A stretch of 41,983 nt of DNA from Methanobacteriota archaeon (GCA_002726395.1 PBTA01000046.1:52772-94754); one strand, 5' to 3'; counted from the stretch's first letter, positions 1 to 7,919 are shown. The notes: generated from the sequence alone by a model not told the origin. Translations and numbers: made by a program.

Positions 1-1563
1 CTTGCGGCAGCATTGAGCGGAGCAGATGTCCTTCTTGGGTTATCTAAAGGTGGGTTGGTGACCAAAGAAATGGTCGCTAGTATGGCGGCAAAACCAATTA
101 TTTTCGCCCTTGCCAATCCAACTCCGGAAATAACGCCAGAAGAAGTAATGGAGGTAAGAACAGATGCGATAATTGCTACCGGGCGATCAGATTATCCAAA
201 TCAAGTAAACAATGTACTAGGTTTCCCTTATATCTTCAGAGGCGCCTTAGATGTACGCGCCACAGATATCACGCAAAACATGAAAATGGCTGCTACAAAA
301 GCCCTAGCCGAATTAGCGAGGCAACCAGTACCCGATTATATCTCTGAGGCGTATGATGGAGCAACGATGCAATTTGGTCCAGAATACATCATTCCAAAGC
401 CGTTTGATCGCCGAGTTCTAATTTGGGAAGCATCAGCAGTAGCCCAAGCAGCAGTGGATGAAGGAATTACTCAAGTCAGTAAGGATGAGTTCTCAATAAC
501 TCAGTATCGTGAAGAATTAGAAAGTCGCCTTGGTTTATCTTACTCTATAATGCGCCATATGATCAATCAAGTTAGAGGACGCGGCAAACGAATTGTATTT
601 CCTGAAGGTGATAATGAAAAGGTGCTAAAGGCATCAGCACAATTAACCGAACAAAAAATTTGTCAACCAATTCTATTGGGTTCAAAAGAAAGAATAGATT
701 CTATGGTTGAGGAACTTGGTCTAGAGTTTGATTATGAAGTTTTTGACCCACGATATGACGACCGAAGAAAAAACCTCTACGCACCGGCTTTGTTCAAACG
801 ACGCATGCGTAAGGGGATGACGTTGGAAGACGCTGAACGATTACTCAAGAGCCGTCCTTACTTTGCTAGCCAAATGGTTGCTTCAGGTGATGCAGATGGG
901 TTTGTTGGTGGAGTAAGCAGAAATTATGCCGACGTATTACGGCCAACTATCGAAGTTATCGGTTCAGATTCTTCGGCTCATTGCGTTATTGGATGCTACA
1001 TGGTTAACGTGAATGGAAGAACAATATTTCTCGCTGATGCAACTGTCAATGTATATCCTGATAGTCCAACCTTGGCTGAAATTGCGATACAAACTGCAAA
1101 GATCGCTCGAAGGTTTGGTATTAGGCCAAAGGTTGCCATGTTATCATTTTCTAATTTTGGCAGCACTAGAGCCCAACGATCAACAAGGATAGAAGAGGCT
1201 GTTGCAATGGCTAAAGAGATTGATCCGACTTTGATAATAGATGGGCCAATGCAGGCTGATACTGCGTTGAATAGAAGCGTCCAGGAAGATTACCCATTCA
1301 TGCACTTTGAAGGGCCGGCAAATGTCTTGGTGCTGCCAAACCTTGCGGCAGCTAATATTGCTTACAAATTACTTGAGGAACTTGGCGGCGCTGAAATGAC
1401 GGGACCAATTTTGGAAGGAATGGACAAACCAGTCCAGTTGGTAGCCCGCACAGATGGTGTGCGACACATCGTAAATATGGCCACAATATGTGCTGCAGAC
1501 GCAATTAGACAGGACTCTTACTGGGAGACATTAGCAGCGGCTGAAAACATTAATCAAGATTGA
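1..1563 (+). CDS. maeB: NADP-dependent malic enzyme with C-terminal phosphotransacetylase domain (5' end outside window)
   Basis: The reading frame is open from the first base, so the N-terminal part of the malic enzyme lies outside the window; the visible 520 residues are the C-terminal part. The first ~130 residues match the end of the malic enzyme NAD(P)-binding domain (ADVLLGLSKGGL, then IIFALANPTPEITPEE). From about residue 180 to the end a phosphotransacetylase-like domain follows, beginning near GKRIVFPEGDNEKVLKA and including MVASGDADGFVGG. This is the MaeB architecture, which decarboxylates malate to pyruvate in the cytoplasm; in characterised bacterial MaeB proteins the phosphotransacetylase domain is regulatory, and whether that holds here is not visible. 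The last 10 bases overlap the 3' end of the convergent minus-strand gene. The family assignment is firm; NADP rather than NAD use is inferred from the fusion. Confidence 0.93.
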   Translation, partial: LAAALSGADVLLGLSKGGLVTKEMVASMAAKPIIFALANPTPEITPEEVMEVRTDAIIATGRSDYPNQVNNVLGFPYIFRGALDVRATDITQNMKMAATKALAELARQPVPDYISEAYDGATMQFGPEYIIPKPFDRRVLIWEASAVAQAAVDEGITQVSKDEFSITQYREELESRLGLSYSIMRHMINQVRGRGKRIVFPEGDNEKVLKASAQLTEQKICQPILLGSKERIDSMVEELGLEFDYEVFDPRYDDRRKNLYAPALFKRRMRKGMTLEDAERLLKSRPYFASQMVASGDADGFVGGVSRNYADVLRPTIEVIGSDSSAHCVIGCYMVNVNGRTIFLADATVNVYPDSPTLAEIAIQTAKIARRFGIRPKVAMLSFSNFGSTRAQRSTRIEEAVAMAKEIDPTLIIDGPMQADTALNRSVQEDYPFMHFEGPANVLVLPNLAAANIAYKLLEELGGAEMTGPILEGMDKPVQLVARTDGVRHIVNMATICAADAIRQDSYWETLAAAENINQD

Positions 1564-2402
1564 TGCTGTTCTCCATCCTCATACATGATGATTGGTCGTC
1601 TTGGTCGCCAAAAAGCACCTGTGACAAATCCTGCACATAACCCACCAAACAGTAGATTCACCCAGCCAGAATACACATAATCCCCCATTCCTCTAAGCCA
1701 AGGGATGGCAAAAGAAGGAACAACACCTAGTAAAACTGTCCAAATTAGTTCTGATTTTATGTTACCTGCTAAATCAGCCTTCCTAGGGACAGTAACCGGA
1801 CTGCCTTTTCTGATTGGTGTTAGCACAAGCCTTAGTGATAACCCCTTATTTTCTCGGTCCATAGGAGCGCTTGACAAGGCAATAATATCCTTATTTGAAG
1901 GGTGGATTTCCATGGTTGCACTATGCCATTGCATTGGACCATGCCCCTCAAATCCTCGAGGGCGACCGTCCATCATGGCACCCCGATAATTCCCAGTAAC
2001 CGCATCAGCTAAAATCTCCTTCGCTTTACAATTAATTTCAATGGCCTGTTGTTCTTTAGCATGCATCCATTCTCCTTGGGTTGGGCAACGTATTTCCCAA
2101 TTGGTAAAATCGCCAGTTAATATCTCAAGACTTTCCCGTAGTGAATCATTTACTAGCGCAATAATAACCGACAACCTTTCAGAATTCCACACATTTTCAT
2201 CACCCGATGCAATGTTGCTATCTATCAGGTTTGACAATTGTTGGTTAGTTAACGTATTTTCCATGATGTAAAATTCAGGACATCTGACTTCATGACACGG
2301 CCTCTGGCCAGCATATATCCAACCACCTTTTGACTCTCCAACAAAAACGGAGCCACGCTTGACTTTAGAAAATTTAAGTCCGTTAATTTCCAAGGATGAC
2401 AT
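1554..2402 (-). CDS. Sulfatase-modifying-factor (FGE/SUMF1-like) fold protein with C-terminal membrane segments
   Basis: The N-terminal ~210 residues carry landmarks of the formylglycine-generating-enzyme fold: PCHEVRCPEFYIMENTLTN near the start (compare the family's HxVxxPxFYIxxxxVTN), RCPTQGEWMHA in the middle (compare RLPTEAEWEYA) and LSLRLVL at the end of the domain. Two probable membrane segments follow, at about residues 220-240 and 245-268, with a short polar tail. I see no convincing copper-binding cysteine pair, so this is probably a degenerate, non-oxidase member of the fold rather than a true FGE. A GTG at 2411 that touches the upstream stop is an alternative start; I preferred the ATG at 2402. 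It is the last gene of a minus-strand trio and overlaps malic enzyme tail to tail by 10 bases. The fold call is good; the function is unknown. Confidence 0.68.
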   Translation of the reverse strand: MSSLEINGLKFSKVKRGSVFVGESKGGWIYAGQRPCHEVRCPEFYIMENTLTNQQLSNLIDSNIASGDENVWNSERLSVIIALVNDSLRESLEILTGDFTNWEIRCPTQGEWMHAKEQQAIEINCKAKEILADAVTGNYRGAMMDGRPRGFEGHGPMQWHSATMEIHPSNKDIIALSSAPMDRENKGLSLRLVLTPIRKGSPVTVPRKADLAGNIKSELIWTVLLGVVPSFAIPWLRGMGDYVYSGWVNLLFGGLCAGFVTGAFWRPRRPIIMYEDGEQHQS

Positions 2403-2410
2403 GCTAATCA

Positions 2411-3100
2411 CTAGTTTAGTAAACCGCTCATTCGATTATACCAAGCGATTCCGTTTTTGTGATCCTCTAGCATAGCAAATTGCGGGAATGGAGAAATTGA
2501 CCGCATATAACCGAATACCGAGAAGTCCACAATGCTTGGCCCACTGCCGCCAAAGAAATCTTTTCCTTGATGCTCATCAGTAAATTCGGTAAGTAAATCA
2601 TGCCAAAGTTGCTTGGGCTTTCGCCCGTCCTTTTTGACGCGCTTTTTTGCAATAATCCCCCACATTATAGGGAATCCTGCCCAAGCATATAGGCGCTTAG
2701 AGATGAAACCAAATTCTTCTAATTTTGAAATACGGGTTGTTGTTTTGAAGGCTGACCCTAAGGTGCCATATAGTATTGGAACGGTTGCCTTAGACATCTT
2801 TTGGTCAGACCAATCTAGCCACTTTGTTGTGCGTTCCTGTTCTGTTACATTTAGTAATTTATTTCCATTATATTGTTCATCAATGAACTTCATAATTGGT
2901 GTTGAATCGACATGGTGAACTCCATTTTCGTCGGTAAAAACAGGCACTTTGCCCCAGTCATCAGTAAACGAAACCGCCTTTTTGATTTTCAATCCGTTAA
3001 CTGCAATAAGGTCTACATCTAAATCTAAATATTCTATGAGTCCCCTTACTTTCCAACAGAATGGACAAGTGTGCAACATGTGCAGTGCTGCTTTTGACAT
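2411..3100 (-). CDS. Glutathione S-transferase-like protein with CPFC motif (prostaglandin E synthase 2-like)
   Basis: A 229-residue soluble protein with an N-terminal thioredoxin/glutaredoxin fold: residues 12-15 are CPFC, followed by KVPVF and a VDSTPIM segment, the usual cis-proline and second glutathione-contact region of GST N-terminal domains. The C-terminal half is helical and ends with PSIVDFSVFGYMRSI, matching the GST C-terminal domain and especially the prostaglandin E synthase 2 subfamily, whose members keep CPFC. In an archaeon a prostaglandin role is very unlikely; a thiol-disulfide or glutaredoxin-like job is more plausible. It lies 25 bases downstream of a 111-residue unknown gene and touches the next gene, suggesting one transcript. 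The family is confident, the substrate unknown. Confidence 0.72.
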   Translation of the reverse strand: MSKAALHMLHTCPFCWKVRGLIEYLDLDVDLIAVNGLKIKKAVSFTDDWGKVPVFTDENGVHHVDSTPIMKFIDEQYNGNKLLNVTEQERTTKWLDWSDQKMSKATVPILYGTLGSAFKTTTRISKLEEFGFISKRLYAWAGFPIMWGIIAKKRVKKDGRKPKQLWHDLLTEFTDEHQGKDFFGGSGPSIVDFSVFGYMRSISPFPQFAMLEDHKNGIAWYNRMSGLLN

Positions 3101-3125
3101 ATCCTAGCCTGTAATCGAACACTAT

Positions 3126-3461
3126 TCAATCCTTGTCTGCTGAATCGGATACAGGTTTCCAACCAGTTTTCCAAAATTCAAGGTCATCAAGCCATCTTAG
3201 CCATTCTTGATCAGTGCATGACAAGAGCCTAAACGCTCTGCTTTCTAGGGCGTCTTTGTTTACTTTAGACAGTGAACCGTTATCAAAACATTCTTGCCAT
3301 TCTACTTGCATTTGCCTAATTCTTCGTTTTGCTTCTTCGGGATTGTCAAAATTACGTTCACACATATCTCTAAGCTCTAGTAGCCAGGTTCGGCCATCTT
3401 TCATTATTGGCTCAATCGCTCTACGGGCCGACTTAGGTTTTGAAAATGGCCACCAGCCCAT
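3126..3461 (-). CDS. Conserved-looking protein of unknown function, 111 residues
   Basis: I do not recognise a family. The predicted protein is short, rich in charged residues and tryptophan (WW near the start, then WLLEL, QVEWQECF, EWLRWLDDLEFW), and probably all helical. It has no signal peptide or membrane segment. The ATG start is supported by its position as first gene of the minus-strand group and by AGGG about 5 bases upstream on the coding strand. It is divergent from rlmH across a ~100-base intergenic stretch. The coding call rests on the intact frame and operon placement. Confidence 0.6.
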   Translation of the reverse strand: MGWWPFSKPKSARRAIEPIMKDGRTWLLELRDMCERNFDNPEEAKRRIRQMQVEWQECFDNGSLSKVNKDALESRAFRLLSCTDQEWLRWLDDLEFWKTGWKPVSDSADKD

Positions 3462-3462
3462 G

Positions 3463-3500
3463 TTGAACCCTATTGGTCGTAGTTATTGAATATGGTTCAA
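3463..3500. repeat. Inverted repeat in the divergent intergenic region upstream of rlmH
   Basis: TTGAACC (3463-3469) is repeated as GGTTCAA (3494-3500), a perfect 7-base dyad around a 24-base AT-rich spacer. It lies between two divergently transcribed genes, where an operator could act on both. It may also be chance. Confidence 0.3.
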
Positions 3501-3562
3501 ATTATGAAATTACCTCATTGTTAACCAATACATTTCAAGTGACTGGGGAAGGTGAGCCAATT

Positions 3563-3991
3563 ATGGGGCGCATAACACTACACCTCCATGGGCAAGCAAG
3601 AGAACGCTCTTACCGCGAGATGTTAGAGACATATTCACACCGCCTAAGTGTTAAAAACATCAAAATAATCTCCCATTCAAGCAAAAAATCTGTGCAACAA
3701 TACTATGATGAGATCAATAACAACGCAACGTTGTTTATTCTAGATGAAGCTGGAAAGCAGTATACTTCACGTCAATTTGCCGAATTGGTAAAAACATGGA
3801 CTATTGCCACAGAAGACATTAATTTAGCAATAGGGCCAGTCGACGGCTGGCAGAAAATTAACCATTCTATAAAACGCACAATTTCGCTTTCTAATATGAC
3901 TCTGCCACACGAGCTTGCAGGAGTCATTTTAGCCGAGCAAGTTTATCGTGCAACAGAAATAATCAAGGGGACAAAATACCATAGGGATTGA
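3563..3991 (+). CDS. rlmH: RlmH-type 23S rRNA pseudouridine N3-methyltransferase (SPOUT family)
   Basis: From the ATG at 3563 the protein is 142 residues, close to the ~155 usual for RlmH. The second half carries the family's knotted SAM-binding region: FILDEAGKQYTSRQFAELV, then LAIGPVDGW (usually IGGPEG), SLSNMTLPHELAGVILAEQ and the C-terminal YRATEIIKGTKYHRD, which fits the bacterial YRAWxIxxxxPYHR ending. In bacteria RlmH methylates pseudouridine 1915 in helix 69 of 23S rRNA. The frame stays open upstream to 3473, but the ATG at 3563 has GGTGA 7 bases before it and matches the family N-terminus. The first GG of the usual IGGPEG loop is changed to IGP, so activity is likely but not proven. 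Confidence 0.85.
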   Translation: MGRITLHLHGQARERSYREMLETYSHRLSVKNIKIISHSSKKSVQQYYDEINNNATLFILDEAGKQYTSRQFAELVKTWTIATEDINLAIGPVDGWQKINHSIKRTISLSNMTLPHELAGVILAEQVYRATEIIKGTKYHRD

Positions 3992-4036
3992 GCAAATACT
4001 CAAAGCCGAGGGGTATATGCATTGGATTGAGAGAGC

Positions 4037-4783
4037 ATGATACTAGAAGAGACTACAGTAGTTTGGTTGCTGATTGGATTTGAATTAGTGATTTCGATAA
4101 TTTTAATTTTAGGCTCTAAAAGCCAACCTTTCCCGACACCTGCAAGGCGGTTTGGCTGGTTTATACTAATGGTTAGCGGGTTGTTGCTGCTAGGCCAGTC
4201 CGCACCAAACCCGACCAGTCTTGAAGCCCATTTGACCATACTCTCGGTATTTGGAGCGTTTGGTCTGGTTAGTGGAATAAACCTGATGCTAAGAACTAGA
4301 CGTGAAGTGCTAGTTGCTCCAATGTCAGGTTTTATGTTCTGCGTAGGAGTTACTGGCCTGATTACTCAAACCTGGGATGAACTAAACAAATTTGAACACT
4401 GGGCCGGATTTTTAGCACTTGTTGTATTGGCTGGAGGGCAAACTTGGCTAGTGTTCAGAGGCTTGCTGATCGGCAGATTACCATTAGCGTGGAGCCAAGC
4501 AGGAATGGTTGCCTTGCATAGAGGTCAGTTACGTGGCCCTCATGGCGCAATAGAATGTTTTGAGAAGGCATGGGATGCGGAAGAAGAACATCTAAATCCA
4601 ATGGCTTATTCTGCGTTAAGCAAAATATTTCAAGCACTAGAGGAGACCGATAGAGCAACCCATTGGAATGAATTATTTCTCGAATCCGGGGGTAGTGAAT
4701 CAGTGGCAATTGAATGGCTTTCGGCAATAGATGATTGTTTGAGCAATATGGGTTTTACAACATTCTCTAGCGACAGCGAGTAA
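4037..4783 (+). CDS. Membrane protein with a short TPR-like cytoplasmic tail, unknown function
   Basis: The N-terminal ~150 residues hold about five hydrophobic segments (for example WLLIGFELVISIILIL near residue 10 and FLALVVLAGGQTWLVF near 125-140). The last ~90 residues are soluble: GQLRGPHGAIECFEKAWDA then NPMAYSALSKIFQALEETD look like one or two TPR-type helix pairs. I do not recognise the family. It starts 45 bases after rlmH on the same strand and is followed by another small membrane protein, so the two may be co-transcribed. A T-rich stretch (TATTTTTAC, 4805-4813) after its stop could end transcription. Confidence 0.62.
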   Translation: MILEETTVVWLLIGFELVISIILILGSKSQPFPTPARRFGWFILMVSGLLLLGQSAPNPTSLEAHLTILSVFGAFGLVSGINLMLRTRREVLVAPMSGFMFCVGVTGLITQTWDELNKFEHWAGFLALVVLAGGQTWLVFRGLLIGRLPLAWSQAGMVALHRGQLRGPHGAIECFEKAWDAEEEHLNPMAYSALSKIFQALEETDRATHWNELFLESGGSESVAIEWLSAIDDCLSNMGFTTFSSDSE

Positions 4784-4871
4784 TGCCGTTTTAGAGAATT
4801 TATTGGTATTTTTACGCCGAAATTCAGCATTTATCCGATTGTTTTATGTATTTTAAAGTCGATATATAATC

Positions 4872-5177
4872 ATGGGAAACAACAATACGCAGCAGAATAA
4901 AAAACAAATCTCACCAATACTTGGAGCAATTTTAGCAATTTGGTTTGTAGCAAACCTAACCTCCCAACTCGTGTACATTTCAATTCATGGTAGCCCATAT
5001 GACGGACTTGCGATGCTAATGTCGCTTGGGCCGATCTATATGGCAATTTTAATTGCCGAAGCAATACTTTGGCTGTGGGTGCTATTTTACGTTGTATACA
5101 AGGCCTACAACCACATATTATCTTCAGATTCACCCGAGATTAATGGCACTGGACAAATGGCTACAAAATCAACATAA
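4872..5177 (+). CDS. Small protein with two membrane segments, unknown function
   Basis: A 101-residue protein with a polar, glutamine- and asparagine-rich N-terminus followed by two hydrophobic segments, roughly residues 16-40 and 50-78, and a polar tail. No family recognised. The sequence before the start is very AT-rich and contains no clear ribosome binding site, so the message may be leaderless. It sits between another unknown membrane protein and a DUF2203 gene on the same strand. Confidence 0.5.
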   Translation: MGNNNTQQNKKQISPILGAILAIWFVANLTSQLVYISIHGSPYDGLAMLMSLGPIYMAILIAEAILWLWVLFYVVYKAYNHILSSDSPEINGTGQMATKST

Positions 5178-5220
5178 TTCATTCAATAGTATCGATGTAT
5201 TCAAGACCCTTCTCGTCAAA

Positions 5221-5234
5221 AGACACATGTGTCT
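5221..5234. repeat. Perfect 14-base palindrome at the start of the DUF2203 gene
   Basis: AGACACATGTGTCT reads the same on both strands. The GTG that opens the longest form of the downstream gene (5229) lies inside it. If the real start is the later ATG (5271), the palindrome would lie in the leader or promoter and could be an operator. Confidence 0.4.
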
Positions 5235-5714
5235 GATACCTCCGAAGTACCAATATATTCTGGTAGGCCTATGTCTATCACAGATTTGCTTAACCATGAA
5301 ACAGCTATTGATCAAATCCCAAGTGGAGCAAAAATAGTAACCATTGAAGAAGCGAGGATCGGCTTGAAAGAGGCCTCTCGATGTTTAGTAGAACTTCAAT
5401 CAATTAGCGATATATCAGGAGATTTAACCGAGGAATTAGATATTATTTTGGAAAGCTATGACTCGAAACATGACCATGTTACTGAGATTGCTGATTATTT
5501 GGCGATAATGATACAATCGTGGCACAGCGTAGTGAAGAGGCTGGAATCAACGGGCGCTCGAATGGCTTGCTTAGAGCTTGGTAGACTTGAATGGTACGGA
5601 GTAGTCGATGAGAAAGTGGTCCAATATTCTTGGTGCATTGGTGAAGAAGATATCGAATGGTATCATGAATTAAACTCAAGCTTCCTCTCCCGCAAACCAC
5701 TCATAGAAGCATAA
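5229..5714 (+). CDS. DUF2203 family protein
   Basis: The central and C-terminal parts match DUF2203: IVTIEEARIGLKEA opens the domain, a long helical stretch follows, then VVDEKVVQYSWCIGEEDIEWYHELN ends with SFLSRKPL, which fits the family's ending (usually a W-R-xGE-xx-xWH-xxxGFxGRxPL pattern). The family has no assigned biochemical function. Two starts are possible: GTG at 5229 without a clear ribosome binding site, and ATG at 5271 with GGTAGG just upstream; the domain is complete either way. It precedes the cobalamin adenosyltransferase by 26 bases on the same strand, so they may share a transcript. Confidence 0.75.
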   Translation: MSDTSEVPIYSGRPMSITDLLNHETAIDQIPSGAKIVTIEEARIGLKEASRCLVELQSISDISGDLTEELDIILESYDSKHDHVTEIADYLAIMIQSWHSVVKRLESTGARMACLELGRLEWYGVVDEKVVQYSWCIGEEDIEWYHELNSSFLSRKPLIEA

Positions 5715-5740
5715 CCTCGGATGGTTAGGTCGGGTGTGTT

Positions 5741-6439
5741 ATGGTTCGAATTAATCGCGTTTATACTGGAACTGGAGATGACGGGTCCTCCTCATTTGTT
5801 GATGGCTCAAGACACCGAAAATCTCACCTAAGATTTGTTGCAGTAGGTACATGTGACGAATTAAATTCAATTGTCGGCTTGATAAGAAGAGAGTGTAAAG
5901 TGTTACCAAGTCACGCTGATGGCGGCTCCAGTGCATCTATTAATCGAATCCAAAATATTGCTGAGTCCGCACTAGATCGGCTACAAAATGAATTATTCGA
6001 CCTTGGTGCTGAACTAGCCTGTGAACCTGACAAATTGCCTGAATATATGCAATTAATTGATTCAGTACAATGCGATAGCCTAACTGGCGAAATGGATGCA
6101 TGGCTAGAACAACTCGACCCATTAACCAGTTTCATTTTGCCGACAGGAGCGGGGCCAGAACCAATAATCCATTTGGCTAGAACCGTAACTAGGCGCTTGG
6201 AAAGAAGCCTTGTCGCAATAGAAGACGAAGAAGGTAGTAAAGCAGTTAGAGAAGTCGCTAAAGTTTATGTCAACCGACTATCGGATTGGTTCTTTGTATT
6301 TGCAAGATGGGTGACAAAAAATATGGGTGAACAGGAAACTCTCTGGACACCTCTAGGGAAACGCGGAGAGTCATCAAATGTCGCCAATATGATTAGGAAG
6401 ATTGGTTCAAACGACGCCGATTATGACGATCTAGACTAA
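5741..6439 (+). CDS. ATP:cob(I)alamin adenosyltransferase, PduO/MMAB type
   Basis: The protein has the PduO-type order: an N-terminal RVYTGTGDDGSSS ATP-binding loop, FVAVGTCDELNSIVG, a helical middle with LQNELFDLGAEL, then FILPTGAGPEPIIHLARTVTRRLER and VNRLSDWFFVFARW. This enzyme makes adenosylcobalamin from cob(I)alamin and ATP in the cytoplasm, supplying B12-dependent mutases or reductases. One residue is unusual: the loop usually reads TRTGD or TKTGD, whereas here it is TGTGD. At 232 residues it is slightly longer than most, with an insertion around residue 60 (HADGGSSASINRIQ). Its last 9 bases overlap the convergent Nudix gene. Confidence 0.9.
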   Translation: MVRINRVYTGTGDDGSSSFVDGSRHRKSHLRFVAVGTCDELNSIVGLIRRECKVLPSHADGGSSASINRIQNIAESALDRLQNELFDLGAELACEPDKLPEYMQLIDSVQCDSLTGEMDAWLEQLDPLTSFILPTGAGPEPIIHLARTVTRRLERSLVAIEDEEGSKAVREVAKVYVNRLSDWFFVFARWVTKNMGEQETLWTPLGKRGESSNVANMIRKIGSNDADYDDLD

Positions 6440-6841
6440 GCCAATTCTGTCAGCATGAGTCTTGGCTTTGGTTAGAGTGCCCTTGGTCTCTTCATGAGTC
6501 GCCATATCAATTGCCAAATCCCAATCAAGCCACATATAGCGATGGTGTTCTTTGGACAATTTCACGGTTATTTTTTCAGTAGTAGCTAAAAACCAAAAAA
6601 CCTGTTTTTCGGTTAATCTTCCCTTTTGCTTGAAACTATATGTTGTCTTTTCTTCAAACCCATCGATAAATTCTATTGCCGAAATACCAGTCTCTTCGAT
6701 TAATTCTCTAGCCGCAGTAGCTTTTCGGTCACGATCAATGTCTTCGACGTGACCCTTTGGTAGATCCCAGTGCCCTTGTGGATATTGCAGTAATAACACC
6801 GTTCCATAATTTACTAGGACGATGCCACAAGAGGTTTCCAT
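6431..6841 (-). CDS. Nudix hydrolase, Ap4A-hydrolase/MutT-like
   Basis: A 136-residue single-domain protein with the sequence GHWDLPKGHVE followed by RELIEETGI, the two halves of the Nudix box that binds metal and the pyrophosphate of nucleoside-diphosphate substrates. The DLPKGH context is typical of dinucleoside tetraphosphate hydrolases. The box is one residue longer than the standard 23-residue pattern and has Asp where the first conserved Glu is expected, so catalysis may be altered. It starts with ATG 82 bases from the divergent DHH gene and ends tail to tail with the adenosyltransferase. Confidence 0.88.
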   Translation of the reverse strand: METSCGIVLVNYGTVLLLQYPQGHWDLPKGHVEDIDRDRKATAARELIEETGISAIEFIDGFEEKTTYSFKQKGRLTEKQVFWFLATTEKITVKLSKEHHRYMWLDWDLAIDMATHEETKGTLTKAKTHADRIGLV

Positions 6842-6923
6842 ACTAACCCCAACACATAGTTAGTCAAGTTATTTGCGTAAGTTACTGCAAAAATACTTCA
6901 ATCTAGTTGCTTGAGTTGAGCAT

Positions 6924-7919
6924 ATGGGTGCCAAAGAGATTCCACAGTTCACCAAAATTGTAGCAGACTCTGATTTTGATGGGTTAATTGGGGCAGCAAT
7001 TCTAAAAGCTTACAATCCTGCTGCAGAAGTGAAGTTTTCACATGCAGCACTGGTAAGAAATGGCAACATGGACGGGGAAATAAATGCCTCTACAGTAATC
7101 GTCGATTTACCATTTCATCAAAACTGCGGGTGGTATTTAGACCATCACCAAACCAACAAACCAACTAAGCAAGAATCGCTAGAATTTGAAAAAAAAGGCG
7201 GAGTTACTGATTGGCAGGCAACTCCATCAGCAGCAAGATTGGTCTATGACCTAATTCATTCCCATTGTGATTTAGCTAATTTTGTTGAGGTAATGCCGTT
7301 TGTTGATGCCCTTGATTCGGGGGGAATCACGATTGAACAGTTTCGCGAAGACGATGAATTAATGCGCTTCAGTCGAACGCTAAAAGTTACCGAAAGCGAT
7401 TACATGAATGATATTGTTACCCATTTATCCCAAGGTAAAACCATCTTCCAAATTCTACAATTACCAGAGGTAAAATCACGACTATTGGTACAGCAAGAAC
7501 AACGATCAGCAATAGAACATGTGGTCCAAGCCAATACCGTAATAATTAACCGACTCGCAGTATGCCATTTACAGGACACAAGATATTTTTCTAATGGATA
7601 CCTAGTGACTGCCTGGGCTGGAGATAAGGCAGATGCTTGTTGCATAATCCATGGATACTCAGATGGCAATATTGACGACCCTAACAGGCCACCACTGTCA
7701 GCAAGTTTCTATGCAAACTCGTTTATCCAGGGCGGGCAAGGCAAGTATGATCTCTCTCGACTTGCCACAAAATTCGACCCAAGTGGCGGAGGACACATGA
7801 ACGCTTGTGGTTGCCGAATTCAGCCTCCGGGGCTTGATGATAACTTAGCAAAATGGCTTCAAATGTGGGCCGATAGAGATACCGTTTTAGCGATTAATCA
7901 CAATACTGCAAATATGTAA
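6924..7919 (+). CDS. DHH/DHHA1 family phosphoesterase (RecJ/NrnA-like)
   Basis: The 331-residue protein shows the DHH metal motifs in order: ADSDFDG (Asp 15, 17 and 19), VIVDLPF near residue 60, YLDHHQTN near residue 75 and FVDALDSGG near 130. The C-terminal DHHA1 part carries the GGGHMNACGC nucleic-acid or nucleotide binding motif near residue 295. Such enzymes cut short RNAs, pAp, cyclic dinucleotides or single-stranded DNA; this sequence alone does not decide which. The length suits the short NrnA-like or archaeal branches rather than full RecJ. Its 3' end overlaps the convergent membrane-protein gene by 22 bases. Confidence 0.87.
   Translation: MGAKEIPQFTKIVADSDFDGLIGAAILKAYNPAAEVKFSHAALVRNGNMDGEINASTVIVDLPFHQNCGWYLDHHQTNKPTKQESLEFEKKGGVTDWQATPSAARLVYDLIHSHCDLANFVEVMPFVDALDSGGITIEQFREDDELMRFSRTLKVTESDYMNDIVTHLSQGKTIFQILQLPEVKSRLLVQQEQRSAIEHVVQANTVIINRLAVCHLQDTRYFSNGYLVTAWAGDKADACCIIHGYSDGNIDDPNRPPLSASFYANSFIQGGQGKYDLSRLATKFDPSGGGHMNACGCRIQPPGLDDNLAKWLQMWADRDTVLAINHNTANM

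Noticed and set aside
4863..4871. ATATATAAT before the 101-residue membrane-protein gene as a TATA box
   Set aside because: It ends just before the ATG; an archaeal TATA box there would place the transcript start inside the coding region.
5053..5337. Plus-strand frame overlapping the small membrane protein and the DUF2203 gene
   Set aside because: It overlaps two better-supported genes and its protein lacks any recognisable pattern.
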